From positions 1 to 20,906 of the forward strand of contig JAANSK020275713.1 in NCBI GenBank assembly GCA_011763485.2: 20,906 nt of DNA, given 5' to 3'. Below, piece by piece: positions 19,641 through 20,906 of the stretch; the stretch's first letter is position 1, and each line of letters opens with the position of its first letter. The stretch is from Isoetes engelmannii. Its lineage: Eukaryota > Streptophyta > Lycopodiopsida > Isoetales > Isoetaceae. Under the pieces are notes generated by a model. It had not been told where the DNA came from. It saw only the letters and a program-made list of their open reading frames with translations, and did no database searches. Position numbers and translations under genes: made by a program.

Positions 19641-20286
19641 AATTCACTGCATAACCTACATGTAGATTAGACTGCTGATTGGCAAACTGATTAATGGCAA
19701 ACAAATGGCATTGACTAGCTAGGACAACTAAGTGTAATAAAGTGATTGATAACCCTGATACAACTTGCTGGGTTCATTCGTGACACTAAACTTGGTGGCC
19801 ACTTCATTAACCAGTCCAATTTAGCAGGTGGTGAGATAATCTGAGCTTGCACATGTTCACTTTAGCTTCACAACGTCATTTATATTGGAATGGAAGAAGG
19901 AATAAAACACGAGAAGATAAATAATAACAAAGTAATGACGAATATCTTGCTTGGCATTATCCATTGTTGTTTTTTACAAGAAAAGCCCCAAGGGCTGATA
20001 CAACAAGATGGCCCATAGGCCTATCAGAAAAATGTCGGCTCATAGGCCTAACATAAAAGACTGTGTCACCCAGGCCATAGCACAATGTGATCAAAAAATT
20101 TGGGAGAGGGGAGGGGGGCATACCCGCCATAGCCACGTCGAAAGCAAAGGAAAAAACTTGAAGGGGGCGTCGTTCGGGGATGGCCTTGCAAGAATCCTAG
20201 GGGCAGTCAAGGCCCCACAGGACACATTGTCCCCTTCAGACAGCACAATCTAGCCATGGATTAACTCAGAGTCAGACCGGGCCCCT
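19641..20286. other. Unresolved, probably repeat-derived sequence
   Basis: No gene is supported. Two related blocks, cccataggcctat and ctcataggccta, lie near 20010-20050, and ccccaagggctgatacaaca lies near 19986-20005. Read on the minus strand, this looks like the 3' non-coding end of a retroelement or gene whose open frames lie to the right (20287-20906). The family is not assigned. Confidence 0.3.
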
Positions 20287-20906
20287 TCAACCTGTGATAC
20301 CAATCTCTGCGGTGACCTCGGCCGGTGTCACCAAGCAGTTGCGCACTGAAAAAACATTTGGAGTAGTGGAGGTAGTAGAGCTGCAAGGGCTATGAGGTGT
20401 ACTTGGACCATGGCGAGGGCGTTTACCAGGAGAAGGGATGACCCTCCTCTCAGGTCTAACCATGTCCCACGTCGGCCCGTAACCTGGGAAGCTCATTTTC
20501 CGGAGGTGGTCCATTATCAAAGCTATCAAGAACTTTGTTCATGCAAAACAGACAGGCCAGGAACGAATAAATTGGGACAACTGACCGTTGACTAAGGGCA
20601 CGGTAGGAGGCAACCTATGGGCATGGTAGACTTCGTATTCCACGAGTTACCCGAGGGACCGCATTAATGCACCGCTCTCGCGCTTGTGTAGACTGACCGG
20701 CGAACACTATTGTGGGTCGAACTTTAGGATTCCCTTGAAGAGCATGGTGGAAAAGATTCGAACGCCCGGGAGGTGGGGCAACAAAATGGCGATGAATGGT
20801 ACGCTGTAAATAATCGGAGAGTCCATAGTCAATGGACTGAGTAGACTCATGAAGGCCAGAAGAAGGAGGAGTCGAGGGAAATGAGTCTAACAAAGGGGAA
20901 GGGGAG
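20287..20906 (-). CDS. Minus-strand open frames at the right edge, partial and unrecognised
   Basis: On the minus strand a frame is open from the window edge down to 20615. It is Pro/Ser-rich and includes SIDYGLSDYLQRTIHRHF and NLFHHALQGNPKVRPTI. A second, in another phase, spans 20529-20287, with GYGPTWDMVRPERRVIPS and a Ser/Thr/Pro-rich stretch, ending at EIGITG. They could be two exons of one partial gene or ORFs of a decayed retroelement. Composition is more G/C-rich than the sequence to the left. No domain is recognised and the 5' part lies outside the window. Confidence 0.28.

Overview
The window looks like nuclear DNA of a plant. It holds one large, densely split protein gene with GT-AG introns that are mostly 58-600 bp, and the gene is surrounded by plant-style repeat debris. 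The central gene is a kinesin-9 of the KIF6 type. Kinesin-9 motors are generally tied to motile cilia and flagella, so a land plant with swimming sperm (moss, lycophyte or fern grade) or a relative is the best guess. The species itself cannot be read from the sequence.

Layout. 1-1090 carries short tandem repeats, a strong TATA box (398-406) and a near-perfect 167-bp tandem duplication. 1086-5770 has only weak, unrecognised exon-like pieces and long stretches with nothing I can support. 5775-14058 (+) is the kinesin. I could resolve 16 exons whose phases all agree, giving an 801-codon reading frame with a full motor domain, a coiled-coil tail and a conserved C-terminal motif. Intron 8 contains a 5'-truncated LINE bounded by an exact 16-bp target site duplication. 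Intron 14 appears to use a GC donor.

14059-20906 is gene-poor. It contains a short unrecognised ORF (14741-15013), a degenerate A/T-rich repeat array (about 15033-16510) dense in heat-shock-element-like pentamers, and a possible LTR terminus inside that array. After these come a promoter-like segment with a TATA box (16738-16746), a decayed pogo/Tigger-type DNA transposon (about 17376-19045) and poorly resolved sequence. The right edge has open frames on the minus strand.

Only the kinesin is convincingly a working host gene. I saw no CRISPR array, rRNA, tRNA or operon-like cluster, and nothing that amounts to a new defence or metabolic system. The features most worth a second look are the kinesin-9B itself, the LINE with its intact duplication, and the heat-shock-element-like array.
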